DNA of 64,000 nt, from contig OZ010574.1 of assembly GCA_963932145.1 (NCBI GenBank), positions 83,299,549 to 83,363,548 on the forward strand, read 5' to 3'. Position 1 is the stretch's first letter. Every line of letters starts with the position of its first letter. The DNA comes from Acanthosepion lycidas. Its lineage: Eukaryota > Mollusca > Cephalopoda > Sepiida > Sepiidae. The notes under the pieces are model-generated. The model was given only the letters and a program-made list of their open reading frames with translations, ran no database searches and was not told the DNA's origin. Both the position numbers and the translations under genes were made by a program. Positions 45,830 through 56,355 of the stretch are shown here, in pieces.

Positions 45830-46199
45830 ACTGCTTTCATCAGTCACTCTCACATTCAATATGCGCTGAGAGTGTTGAATTTTCCAGGCCTTGTTTTCTT
45901 ATTATGTGACCCAGAAATTACAACTCTTTCTGATTTTATGTATAATTGTCTTTTTTGTTTCTATTTTCTTTAAAACCATCATGCTCCATCTATGGAATCC
46001 TTAGTAACTTTATATAGAATCACAGCTCTGTTGCCTCAAGTTTCTTCTTCATCTGTGAGCAAATTGCCTTGCACTCACTGCCATATAGGGAGATTGATAT
46101 TACATAGCAGTTCAGCACTCTTTTCTTTGTTTCTAACAAAATTTTCCTGCTTCTTAATACTTTGTTTAGCTTCACATTTAGGTTCTGTTTTTATGACAA
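45830..46199 (-). pseudogene. RTE-like LINE, C-terminal part (left piece)
   Basis: The minus strand reads NKEKSAELL, the ICSQMKKKLEATE-type block in degraded form, WFYIK, and a GLENSTL-like end. It belongs with 46431-47000; a jockey-like LINE end at 46200-46430 lies between them on the opposite strand. Confidence 0.65.
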
Positions 46200-46430
46200 A
46201 ATTTTCTCTGTGGTATTTATGAATTTAAGTGCATTAATAGATTTGAGACAAGGTCTCATCATGTTACAGTTGAAATGGCTAGATGTAACCATAATTTCTA
46301 TGCTAACAGTTTCTTCTATCGCACTTCTCACTTGTGGAACTCTTTTCCGGTTTCTTGCTTCCCAATCAACTTTGATCTTCAAAAATTTAAATGCAATGTC
46401 TTTTATTGTTTTCTCTCCTTAATAGTGTTT
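46200..46430 (+). pseudogene. Jockey-like LINE end inserted in an RTE-like LINE
   Basis: The plus strand reads MNLSALIDLRQGLIMLQLKWLD and, in another frame, NFYANSFFYRTSHLWNSFPVSCFPINFDLQKFKCNV. It is 5'-truncated, as expected for target-primed insertion. Confidence 0.75.
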
Positions 46431-47000
46431 TTTCTTGGGCATTTTCTCTTGCTTGACAGCCATACATTTTGTCTTATTACAGTTGATGGTTAGTGTAGAA
46501 GTCAAGTGACTTACCTGCCAACATGGCTGCCTCCTTCTATTTCCTTGTAAAAGCTGATTTTACCTTATTTTATAGGAGAGCGCCTAATACACCAGTTGGG
46601 TTGGTCCATTTTGCTAGAATGGACCTTCCCAATACATTTGCATGAGGGGTCTTTGTTCAGCTATATATTTCTCCATAAATGACTCAAGTCAGTTTTGGCT
46701 TTGGCTACATTTGCCTACTTGTGTGCTAAACTTCTGGCAAACTAGCTAATATTCAACAGTTAGTCCTTTCATCTCACTTTCCTTTACTACCTTGTCATGG
46801 AGGTCCTGTAGTTTTCTTTCTGTGTCAGCCATCAACACAGTGTCATTCCTGCATCTGATATTGTTAAGATGACACTCACAGATAATAAATCCTGTTCTAT
46901 TAATATTGGTTTATTGTTGAGGCTGAATAAATCCTTTGATTTTTGTCTGTATTGTCAATTCTCCCTTATTATTTATTCATTATAATATGCCTGCTATCAG
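46431..47000 (-). pseudogene. RTE-like LINE reverse transcriptase palm, split by LTR
   Basis: The minus strand reads HLNNIRCRNDTVLMADTERKLQDL, where NNIRYADDTVLMA is expected (catalytic YADD is CRND), then VKESEMKGLT. A 265-bp solo LTR (46494-46758) interrupts, after which INCNKTKCMAVKQEKM continues the same frame. Inactive. Confidence 0.8.
46494..46758. mobile_element. Solo LTR, 265 bp, target duplication GTTAG
   Basis: Begins TGTAGAAGTC and ends ATTCAACA, with GTTAG on both sides (46489-46493 and 46759-46763). Deleting it with one GTTAG restores the frame of the host RT at KGLTINCNK. Its sequence does not match the other LTRs in the window, so the parent family is unknown. Confidence 0.88.
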
Positions 47001-47620
47001 TCCAGGTAAAAAACTCTTATCTCATCTATCACATCTGTTATTATCTGCTAATATTCAAGGATTTCAGCATACAGTCAATACAGGTGTAAATACTTAACTC
47101 TTTCATTTTTTCTGAAGCTTTCTCTTTAAAATAAATCATATTGATCATTTTTCATATCCCACATCTCCATTCTTGAAACCACATTAAATTTTGGTTTACG
47201 TTCTGTGAAACATTTACCTGAGAAGAACTTTTTATTTAAGAAGTGGAATATATTTGACTTACATATGAGACTTTGCAAAGATTTCATTTTAAGTAGAGCA
47301 TTTTATTCCAGTAGAAAAATCAAGGTCACCTGGTATGTTCATAATAAAATTACTGACTGTTTCTACCTGGAAAAGCACAGCCCGATATGTTAAGAAATTA
47401 GAAGAAAGGATTGAAGAAAGATAAGTATATTACACCTTAGGCAAGTCTTTCAAAGCTATATCAGCAGCAATTAGGAAGAACAAAAAGGAGGAAAGCAGTC
47501 TTGCTTTGCAAATTGTCTCATGAAATGTTTTTGGCATTTAGAGAGAACAGAAAAAGAACATTTTTATTTACTGTTTTGAAAATTACTAAACTGCACCTTT
47601 ATACCCCCATATCTTTCTCC
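47001..47620. other. A+T-rich stretch, no gene recognised
   Basis: Nothing supported; a short (TA)n(CA)n tract follows at about 47630-47658. Confidence 0.4.
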
Positions 47621-47655
47621 TCTCTCTCTCTATATATATATATATACACACACAC

Positions 47656-47710
47656 ACAAAAGAATTACTTAACTGTAAGAGGAAAATTACAGTGAAGTAA
47701 TTCTTTTGTA
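47656..47710. repeat. Short hairpin
   Basis: AAAAGAATTACTTAACTGTAA and, after 7 bases, a complementary arm with one mismatch. It sits beside TA/CA microsatellite sequence. Confidence 0.7.
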
Positions 47711-47823
47711 TATATAAAAAATAATATTGTCAATGCGCTATTGTAATAATATTGAGCACTATATGAAAACTTCTGCTTCACATTTAGATCTTAAATCTTC
47801 AAATTTATATATATATTTATATA

Positions 47824-49140
47824 CTAGCAGTAAAGCCCAGCGTTGCCGGGGAGTAAACTACCTATGAATGGAAGGTCATAACTGCCATACTCATTTTGTA
47901 CACGCATGTAAGGCTGAAGTCTAGTAGAACTGATGGCCGCCCACATAAAAAATGTAATGTACACAAGTTGTTGGTATTCATCAGCACAACAGAAGAAAAA
48001 ATTGTAAGGCTTAAAAGGAAGCAATGGACAGCCATGGTAGTAGCATCAACCGTTTACCATTACTAAGACACCTCCAATTAAAAGTTGTCAAGTTCAGTAT
48101 CAACATGGGCCTTAGGAAGTTGTTGGTGAGTTGTGGCAGATGACTTTGTCTTCTGATTGTATGGTCTTATTATCCCTGAGTGCAAGATATTGCATGTAGC
48201 CCTGTGTCAGTTGCAATGTAGTAAAAAGCAATAGCATGAAAGGTAGACGCGTCTTTTGCCCAAAAGATGGAGCTGCCAAAACAGAACCACACAACAGAAG
48301 TATGGGAAGGTGTTGGGGCTAGTACTTGTAAGTGGCACAAATTTTTTTGTAGTTTTTAATAGCCAGTTGAGGTGAGCATGAAGCACATGTAGTGTTACCT
48401 AAAGCAGCCCTTATATGGTAAGGGGAGAAACACACCAATGGTGATCGCCAGAGAATGAATATTATAACTCTGCATGCTGCTATTCTTTTATTATCCGACT
48501 TGCTGAGGCCTGAATTGCATGGACACACTTAACTTCTCTGACAATTAAATGAATCCACTTCCCCACGTATTGGTTTTGTGTTACAACTGATTATGGTTAT
48601 GTGGTCGACATGTAAGTGCGAATGCAGCTATTGTGGGGACTAAGAGATAAGGGAGCATCTGGTGAGCAAGACAACCTTTAACGAAATGTCTTAGTAATGG
48701 CAAGTGGATAATACGACGACCTTTAAATAAACAGGGTTCAAAAATGAAGGAACCTACGATGCAGCTGACATAAAGATGTGTACATTGCGTTTAAATGTGA
48801 CCGACCATGGGTTATAAGACTTCTGTGTAGGTAATATTTTTAGCTTTGTTTGTTGGAGAGTAAACATTATCCTTACTCCCGACTCAGGAGCAGCCTATGT
48901 AAAGCTGTCCATGGGCAAAACACTGTTCACCTAAATGCAGACCCGTGATGCTGAGTGTCTGTCCTTGTGATTTGGCCATTGTTGTTGAGCCATGCTCACC
49001 ATACCCCAGGGCTTTCTTGTCCTTTCTTATTCCCATATAAGCACTTAAATCCGACTTTTTTCTAATTATGCTACCACTATTAATTTGGACATGAAAAGTA
49101 CCCTTTTCTGCTTGTGTGCAGTGAACACACATAATTACAC
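47824..49140 (-). mobile_element. Helitron, 3' part with helicase remnant
   Basis: In minus sense the right-hand end reads GGCAACGCTGGGCTTTACTGCTAG followed by T, the hairpin-plus-CTAG terminus of Helitrons. About 1 kb upstream lies the C-terminus of a Rep/helicase. The region is G+C-richer than its flanks. The 5' end and most of the protein are missing, so the copy is 5'-truncated. Confidence 0.75.
48790..49132 (-). pseudogene. Helitron Rep/helicase C-terminus
   Basis: PIF1-type helicase end. The text reads KSQGQTLSITGLHL, EQCFAHGQLYIGCS, a stop, then VGSKDNVYSPTNKAKNITYTEVL and the natural stop. This is the NKSQGQTL...HGQLYVGCSRVG...NIVY-VL block of Helitron helicases; the Arg of CSRVG has become TGA. 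The KSQGQT residues correspond to helicase motif VI territory. Nonfunctional as it stands. Confidence 0.8.
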
Positions 49141-49323
49141 ACGTATGCGTCCAATCAAAAATGAAAAAATTGATAATATTGATTTAAATATTGACTTAAA
49201 TCAATTTTTGGCAACATCAAAACCTCCACAGGACCATTAGCAGTAACTGTGTGAAATTGGTTAAAAAAAGTAGGAGATCCAATCAAACATATAAACAAAC
49301 ACACACACATTCTGACTTTTATA

Positions 49324-49327
<4 letters not shown>

Positions 49328-49370
<43 letters not shown>

Positions 49371-49445
49371 TCTTTTACACAAAAGTAAAAATGTATATAT
49401 ACATTTGCAGATAGATGTATGCAAATTGAAAGCGGTATCTACTGA

Positions 49446-49497
<52 letters not shown>
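49328..49497. repeat. Two (TA)n microsatellites
   Basis: TA runs at 49328-49369 and 49449-49497. Confidence 0.95.
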
Positions 49498-49499
<2 letters not shown>

Positions 49500-49506
49500 A
49501 AATATA

Positions 49507-49637
49507 AAAGTGGATATTGAAGTCAACACCCAGAGGCAACAGTCTGATTTATGCTAAATACAATCTTCAGACCATGACGATTGCATTTAACATGAAACAG
49601 ACTGTCACCTCTGGTTGTTGAACTCAATGCCTACTTT
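49507..49637. mobile_element. Fold-back element between TA arrays
   Basis: Two 59-bp inverted arms (49507-49565 and 49579-49637) with a 13-base loop. Arms share CCAGAGG-ACAGTCTG and match at most positions. Flanked on both sides by (TA)n arrays. A related hairpin lies at 51785-51910. Confidence 0.75.
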
Positions 49638-49712
49638 TGTATTTACATACAGTCTATCCCTGATATTGAGCGCTTTAACTAATAAATATAGCATACCTTA
49701 AAACTTTATTTT

Positions 49713-49717
<5 letters not shown>

Positions 49718-49746
<29 letters not shown>
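49718..49746. repeat. (TA)n microsatellite
   Basis: About 14 TA units. Confidence 0.95.
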
Positions 49747-49752
<6 letters not shown>

Positions 49753-49873
49753 TTTCATTAGTAGGGATAATTCCAAAGAGAGCTCAATGTAAGAACAGAG
49801 CAAATATAATATATATATATATATTGTTGTGTGAGTGTTTGTACGTATGTGGGCCTATGTATGTATATATATA

Positions 49874-49947
49874 TTAGGTTTGTGCAAAAATCATGACGTA
49901 ATAATGTTGTTTTTTGATGTATTTTTTTACGTCAAAAAACAATAACA
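49874..49947. mobile_element. Mariner-type MITE, type A, truncated
   Basis: The left arm and loop are present (TTAGGTTTGTGCAAAAA start), but the right arm stops after GTCAAAAAACAA. TA precedes it. Confidence 0.85.
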
Positions 49948-50281
49948 CATTTCTCATAGCATTTTTTCGGATTACATCTCTATTTTCGTTGTCCTCTTAT
50001 TACTGAGAAGTAAAAACAAGTAAAAACAAGAACACAATCTACTCCCATACCTGATGATGTATGTAGGAACGGACAAAAGCTTGTAAAAAAATTGAAAAGA
50101 CCTTATGCAACTGGAATTTATAAACGGGGATCATATCATTCATATACAGGTTCGGGGTTGATGTATCTTATTTATATTGTTTGCAATGATGTACTCTCGC
50201 CATTTAAATTATTAACCTCTATATTTGTTTTTTGTATGAATGATTCATGAATTTATAAATTATAATTGCACCTTTTAATTG

Positions 50282-50316
<35 letters not shown>

Positions 50317-51441
50317 ATATACTAAACATGCTTAACAAGAAGGCTTACACCTTGTATTATCACAATGTGGCATACTTAATAAAAAACTTAGTGATAAAAA
50401 CGTAAGTAAAAGGAAATTAAATGAAATTGGCTAGACTATATATCAAAAGACATATTTAAAATAAATTCAATCTAAAAGTTTAAAATTTCAGTGTTCTCTC
50501 TCCTTCTTGTACAACTGCACAAGCTTAATCATATCAATGTTGTCCAATGAAGTCCCAAATGACAAATATATATCTATATATATATCATAATACCTTAAAT
50601 TGTTTGCATGACTTTGAGTTTATATATATATATATATATATATATAACTAAATAATTTCTCTCACCTACTAAGATTAAATTTCTACTTGTATTCTGAGAT
50701 CTTCTGCATCAACTCTATGGGAGTAAAAGCAGAAAGAACAGCTTGTAGGAATTCAGTATGGCATATGGGTGGAATAGCAGATAATGTTTTCTGTTAAGGG
50801 AGACAGTGTGAGATTAGGAAAGAACAAAGACTGGAAAGGTTTGAGAGGAGAATTTAAAAGTAACCTCTTATCCCCCCCACACACATACACAATCATTGCA
50901 CTGGGATTAAAACAGTTGTCTGCTATTTTTTCTTATTATTTGAATGAGAAAAATGAGTAAATGCTTTGAATAAATTTACATTTGTGCAGCAAAAGTGAAT
51001 TTTGAATATTTTAAGATAAAGCATGTCTGAATATGAAAACATCTCTTTCTCAACCTTTCTCACTTTTTATAAATGTTTGTATGTGTGTGTGTAAGGTGGT
51101 GGGGGGGCAGAAAAAATCTCAACCTGACCCACTTTTTGAATTCTGGCCAAATATCAGGATTTTTAAATTCATAATTCATAGTAAGCCCATGAACCTTTCA
51201 GAAGCGCATTTTCTATGTACCGAAAATTTATCCTGATAAATATTTGTGCATTAAAATGTACTGGCATTGTTTCACACACATATCATTTCCATAACCACTA
51301 TATATAAAGAAATTATGTATTACACAATGTATATTTACAATCTTTTGCATAATTATTCAAAAGCTAACTGCCAAAAAAGTGCATCAGATATGTTTATTAT
51401 GCAACTGCTCGTATACATCTGTGTCGGTATATTTGTGAATG

Positions 51442-51445
<4 letters not shown>
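49948..51445. other. A+T-rich stretch with several microsatellites
   Basis: (TA)n at 50284-50314 and 50620-50645. No gene recognised; the frame at 51033-51236 has no known domain. Confidence 0.45.

Positions 51446-51492
<47 letters not shown>
51446..51492. repeat. (TA)n(CA)n microsatellite
   Basis: TA to about 51477, then CA to 51492. Confidence 0.95.
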
Positions 51493-51784
51493 TACAGGCA
51501 AAAAGTTTGGGGTAACCCTGCATTTCTTTAAGTAACATCTTAAAATAAGATATTTTTGTAATTTTTTAAAGTAAAAGATAAAAATTTCACTATGGTGTAT
51601 TTGCTTTTATTTTGACAAAAAATAACCATATCATAATAAAAAAAAATTGTCATATAACAACATCATATTGTATTTCCATCAATAAAAACACCAAATACGT
51701 TAATTATTGCTTTACAAATTCTTATATACATGAATAGATATCTTTACATTGTTAAACATATTTCATTTTTATATATATATATAA

Positions 51785-51910
51785 AAGAAGTGTGGACACT
51801 GATGTCAACATCAAAGGGTGACAATCTTACTAGAGTAGGCCTGAAGATTACATTCAAGCAAGAAACAGAATGTCACCATTTGGTATTGATATAAGTGTCC
51901 CTATGATCTG
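51785..51910. mobile_element. Fold-back element (second copy type)
   Basis: The arms at 51788-51828 and 51867-51905 are inverted (GTGTGGACACTGATGTCAACA versus the complement of TTGATATAAGTGTCCCTAT; GGGTGACAATCT versus AGAATGTCACC). A TA run precedes it. It resembles the 49507 element in its GTCACC and TCTGT words. Confidence 0.6.
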
Positions 51911-52114
51911 ATCATTATGAGAAAACACATGAAGCTTTTGTTGCAGTTGGTCACTGTTCACAAGGAATTTATTTAGAAATATTAATAGTTTGCTATTAAA
52001 ATATGGCATTGAGTTCTTAATCTTCATTGTATCTTTGTAAACACACTTCCTTAGGTGTTGCAAACTTTGTACTGTTTAAAAAGATAAAGATTGCATTATT
52101 GAAGCATGAATGTG

Positions 52115-52116
52115 CA

Positions 52117-52161
<45 letters not shown>
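52115..52161. repeat. (TG)n(TA)n microsatellite
   Basis: TG to about 52130, TA to 52161. Confidence 0.95.
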
Positions 52162-52163
<2 letters not shown>

Positions 52164-52289
52164 TACTGGGTTGATTAGCATATTTTTAAGTGATACATAC
52201 ACACACACAACATACATCTAGTATCCCCATGACATGATATAGAATCTGATTGTTATTTTCAAAATGTATTAATAATGATCCAACGCATG

Positions 52290-52830
52290 TCTGAATTTTT
52301 ATTTATTGGCAAGGGAAGGCTGAGACATGCTACCGATAACAGGTAACCCAGTACAACCTTCCACATGAGTGGTTGGCTTCTAAATTAACTCCAGCATGAG
52401 TTTTTTTTATTGGTAAGGAGGGTGGCATATCACCTAACAGGATGAAAATCAAGACCTGTCAAAAGGCAGATGAGCTTCTTATAGGACCCAACAGACAACA
52501 TGCATTTATATACCTATAGCAGTACCTGCTATGGGCAGATAGTTAACCCCCAAACTTGGGTCAAAACACTATGAAAGTGTAAAAATAGATTTTAATACCA
52601 GCAATACATTTTTGAAAAAATTATTAACAGCAATACATTTTTTGAAAAAAATTATTACCAACAATACATTTTTGAAAAAAAAGTTACCATTAAATTACAT
52701 TTAAAAAAATATATTACCAGCAATAGAAAAAAAAATAATACCAACAATAAAATCTTGTCAGCATTAGGTAACCCATTCAGATTGATATGCTGTAAAACAA
52801 ACCAACCAAAATAATCAGATGGAAATTTTA
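52290..52830 (+). repeat. Minisatellite-bearing dispersed repeat (fullest copy)
   Basis: The head (52290-52510) matches 28685-28846. The middle has GCTATGGGCAGATAGTTAAC and an ACACTATGAAAGTGT palindrome. Then come five or six degenerate units of about 25-35 bases on TTACCAACAATACATTTTTG (52590-52750), and the shared tail AGGTAACCCATTCAGATTGA-TATGCTG. No coding potential. Confidence 0.7.
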
Positions 52831-53099
52831 TCTGATATTGAACACATTCTTGGAGGCCTTGCAATTTAGAATATCATTATGCCATGTGTCTGAATTATGT
52901 CCTTTCCTTTTGTTTATATAACTTCCTCATTATCAATAACATTTGCTTATATTCCTAATCACTGAAAGTATTATTTCTCCTTTATTTTCAATGGATTTCT
53001 ATTGTAAAAATCAGTAGCAGTACATTTACATTATTTACTTCACGGATTTATTTTGTCAGCAATGCTGGAATTACATAACATTTTTGCACTCATATTTTT

Positions 53100-53440
53100 T
53101 TCCAGTATAGGAGACTTGAAGCAAGAGAGATGTAGAAAATACCATAGAAGAAACATTAGAGAAAGGAGAAAGTTTTTAGAAAATGGTAACAAAAAGGATA
53201 CCTGCAATCGAAAAGACAAATTTCTGAGGCATAATGAGGGCTTGGAGAATTTGACACTCACAAAACATATCGGAAGCCAAAGGCGCAAAGAAAACATTGT
53301 ACAACATACTTAATGGGCTAGTATAGATGTATGGCAGAAAAAAGAAACTTCTAAATGATTGCTAAATGCTACAAATGGTGAGGAGAGTCATGATTGCCCA
53401 CGTACTGAAGGGATATGGCACATAATAGAAGAATAATGCT
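53100..53440 (+). pseudogene. RTE-like LINE C-terminal fragment
   Basis: The plus strand reads CNRKDKFLRHNEGLENLTLTKHI, matching the GHIMRKEGLENLTLTGHIEG block. A stop follows, then LLNATN...LKxW-like and HIIEE text of the LINE tail. Opposite orientation to the piece at 53930. Confidence 0.65.
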
Positions 53441-53724
53441 TATGTTAATCTCGTAACCACTGACAATCACATTCTTTTTGATTTTCTAGGTACTGAAATT
53501 TGCTGCAGTAAATTCTGGTGTAAAAAATGTCAAAATTCAGTGTTAAAAGATATGTCTTCTGTGCTACTAAAATACTTGTTTTATTATCAAATAAAATGAT
53601 TAAAACTAAATGAAGAAGGGAGGGAGTAACAAGAAGAATTAGTGGGCAGTGATAAAAAATGAAAAAATCTCTGACCCACAAATAAAAGATAATGTCATGC
53701 ATCTTCTGGGGTCCTTAGGCTATT

Positions 53725-53920
53725 ATTAATTTATAGTTCTTAAAGTGCAATGAAACATAAATGCACAGTTCTACATTCAGCAGCTGCAACATGTCCATAA
53801 AAGTATAGTCAAAAAATGCCCTTGGCTCATCAACAGGAAAAGTGTTATTCTTCTCCATAACACGACAAGGCTGCATACAGCAAGAATAACACAGGAAAAA
53901 TATTTTAACTTGTTTAGTTG
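53725..53920 (+). pseudogene. Mariner transposase scrap
   Basis: Mixed frames read QLQHVHKSIVKK, WLINRKSVILLHNTTRLHTARITQEK, corresponding to the mariner block with the second catalytic Asp (LLHDNARPH); here Asp is Asn. Confidence 0.6.
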
Positions 53921-53929
53921 AAATCTTCT

Positions 53930-54350
53930 TCTTCTATTTGCTGTTTCACTTCAGGATGTTGGCAATCATAGCTCTCCTCATTTCCTGTCCTTTGTAGCTC
54001 TTAATAACATTTGTCTTTTTGCCATGTCTTCCAAACCCTGTTCTGCCAGCCATTCACTTAAGCTCACCAAGTAGATTGTGCATTGCTTTTCTCTGTCTCT
54101 CTTACCTTCAATTTATCCTGTGTGTATCAAATTTTCCAAGCCCTCTTTCCCCATTATGTGCACCACAAATTTCAACTCTCTCTTTCTGATTCTAACTATC
54201 CTTTTTGTTGTCATTGTTTCTAGAACTTTGTTGTTGCTCAGATGTTCAATCCAGGGTATTTCAGCATCCTTCTATAGAACCACATTTTGCCACTTCAAGT
54301 CCTTTCTACATCTGTGAAGAGATTGGGCAGTATTCACTGCCATATAGGAG
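53930..54350 (-). pseudogene. RTE-like LINE C-terminal fragment
   Basis: The minus strand reads NKVLETMTTKRIVRIRKRELK, HIMGKEGLENLIHT, and EWLAEQGLEDMAKRQM with LLRATK, the standard C-terminal order. It is preceded (at higher coordinates) by CGSIEGCRNTLD-like text. Stops present. Confidence 0.7.
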
Positions 54351-54469
54351 GAATGAAATCTTCATGACACTAAAAGATTAGGTTGAGTCATAAGTAAGTT
54401 CCATTTTTGACGAATGAATGAATGAATCATGCTACCTAATCATTCCTTAAATATATCATAGAAGGTAAA

Positions 54470-54730
54470 GTAAAATTAGTCATTTGGAATTCTTAAAATG
54501 CAATGAAACAGTAAATGCACATTCATACAATGAGCAGCAGTAACATGTCCACAAAGCATAAGTGCTCTAGTCTTATGAATGGGGAAAATTTTGTTCTCCT
54601 CTATGACAATACAAAACCAGATAGAGTAAGAATAACACAGGAAAAAAATTGGGAAGTTGGTTGGTCTGTTCTATTTCACTCACCATATTCACCTGACTTT
54701 ACACTAACCTGTTATTATCAGAGAGTTGAC
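54470..54730 (+). pseudogene. Mariner transposase fragment
   Basis: The open frame from 54515 reads NFVLLYDNTKPDRVRITQEKNWEVGWSVLFHSPYSPDFTLTCYYQ in two blocks: VLLYDNTKPD (second Asp kept) and HSPYSPDFTLTCYYQ, where the third Asp is Cys. It shares its left boundary wording with 53740, so both derive from one family. Confidence 0.7.
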
Positions 54731-54859
54731 ACCCAATTCCATTTGAGTTTGTTATATTCACAGGGCAGTATAAGAGAAAGAAACTCTGAATTGCACACAC
54801 GGAAGAAAGCAAAGGAAAACAACTTCAGAATCTTCTCCCAAAATTTATAGCAATTCATC

Positions 54860-56051
54860 GATATTAAAAAAAAAAAGAAGCTGTAGCAAGAATTGATTGC
54901 CTTTGTCCTGAAAAAACAGCATTTTTTAAAAAAATTTATGTAAACATAACAGTGACTGAAAGTTGTAATAAATCCTAACCATGATATCATGGATTGTATA
55001 AACCCCCCAGATTTTCAATATTTTGTCATAGGTTTTATGAGATTTTTGAAAGTATCTTCCACATGAATTTTCATTCTTAGTCTACCAATGGGATTTTTAT
55101 TTATCTTCTTTTTATTTTTTAATATCATATTTTCTGGAAACTTTCGTTTCTGAAATGGATTAGTTGGTTTCAACTAAAATTGTCAATATTAAGTAAACCA
55201 TGAAAAAAGTCAACCTCAAGTTTTTACTAAAAATAAATTTTCTTAGAAGAGGCAAAAATGGTCTTAGACAGAAAAATGAGTAACCTAAGTAAGTTAAAAT
55301 TTATGTTAGTGAAGTTAGATTAAATTTCTTTGATGCAATATGGCTTACAAAAGAGTTAGACAACAAGACAATGTGAAAATGTTTACATAATATTTGTCAA
55401 TGAAAGAACTTTTGATAAAATTATACAAACTCTCATGAATGCTGGAAACCTGAAAAATGAATTGAACATAGAAAATATATCAAAATGTCACCAAAAATCT
55501 TTTGACAGAAGTTAAATGCTATAAAATAAAATGTGATTCAATGCCAATAGTATAAAATATATGCAATGTGCACTGAGAATGTACATTGTTCAAGTGAATA
55601 AAAGACTTTTAAAAGAAAAGAAGGTGAAAGAATGATTTCTAGATATGTATGTGTGCTTGTGTAGAATCAAAAGAAATATTCATACCACATCCATGTTGAG
55701 AATTTTTATCTATCTTAAATGAGGTGAAGCAGTGTCCAGTTACCAGGGGGTTATCTGCCTTCACGATGTGCCTACTGTTTTTGTAAGGAATGCATGGATA
55801 TAGTAATAAGCAAGTGAATAAAATGCTTATTCTTACTTTTTTTTGTCCATCCCATTGTTTCCTAAAAATAACTTAAGAACCTAGTTGTTAGCAAGGCTAC
55901 AGTATTGATTTCTGGTACACAAGTAGCAAACCCAAAGAAGTATCCTTCTGCTAAATATCCAAATATTCATAGCTTCTTAGACTTTACCAAAAAGCACGCA
56001 TTTTAATGGCTGCAATACTGAGTTTTGTGCTGTAAATGATGACAAAGACTA
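54860..56051. other. A+T-rich stretch, no gene recognised
   Basis: A-rich with short open frames only. Confidence 0.4.
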
Positions 56052-56136
56052 TTAGGTTGGTGCAAAAATAATGTAATGTCGTTTTTTGACGTTCAACTTT
56101 ATGCGAGAAAACGACATTATTTTTGCACCAACCTAA
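56052..56136. mobile_element. Mariner-type MITE, mixed A/B copy
   Basis: 85 bp, TA on both sides (56050-56051 and 56137-56138). The left inner arm has the type A wording (GTCGTTTTTTGACG) and the right inner arm the type B wording (GAGAAAACGACATT), so the inner arms are not fully complementary. Confidence 0.88.
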
Positions 56137-56280
56137 TACTACATTTCTATATTTCCCAGTCTCAACTGCAGGTTGGGAGTTATCTCCCATTACTGAAGGT
56201 CAGAATATGAACATTATATAAAGGTTTAAAAATTGTTACTCACTTCGATTGCATTGATTTAATGTTCTTTCTTAGCAATA

Positions 56281-56281
56281 T

Positions 56282-56353
<72 letters not shown>
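56281..56353. repeat. (CA)n(TA)n microsatellite
   Basis: Short CA run then about 30 TA units. Confidence 0.95.

Positions 56354-56355
<2 letters not shown>

Noticed and set aside
52590..52750. CRISPR-like repeat array
   Set aside because: Short degenerate head-to-tail units within a dispersed repeat; no unique spacers.
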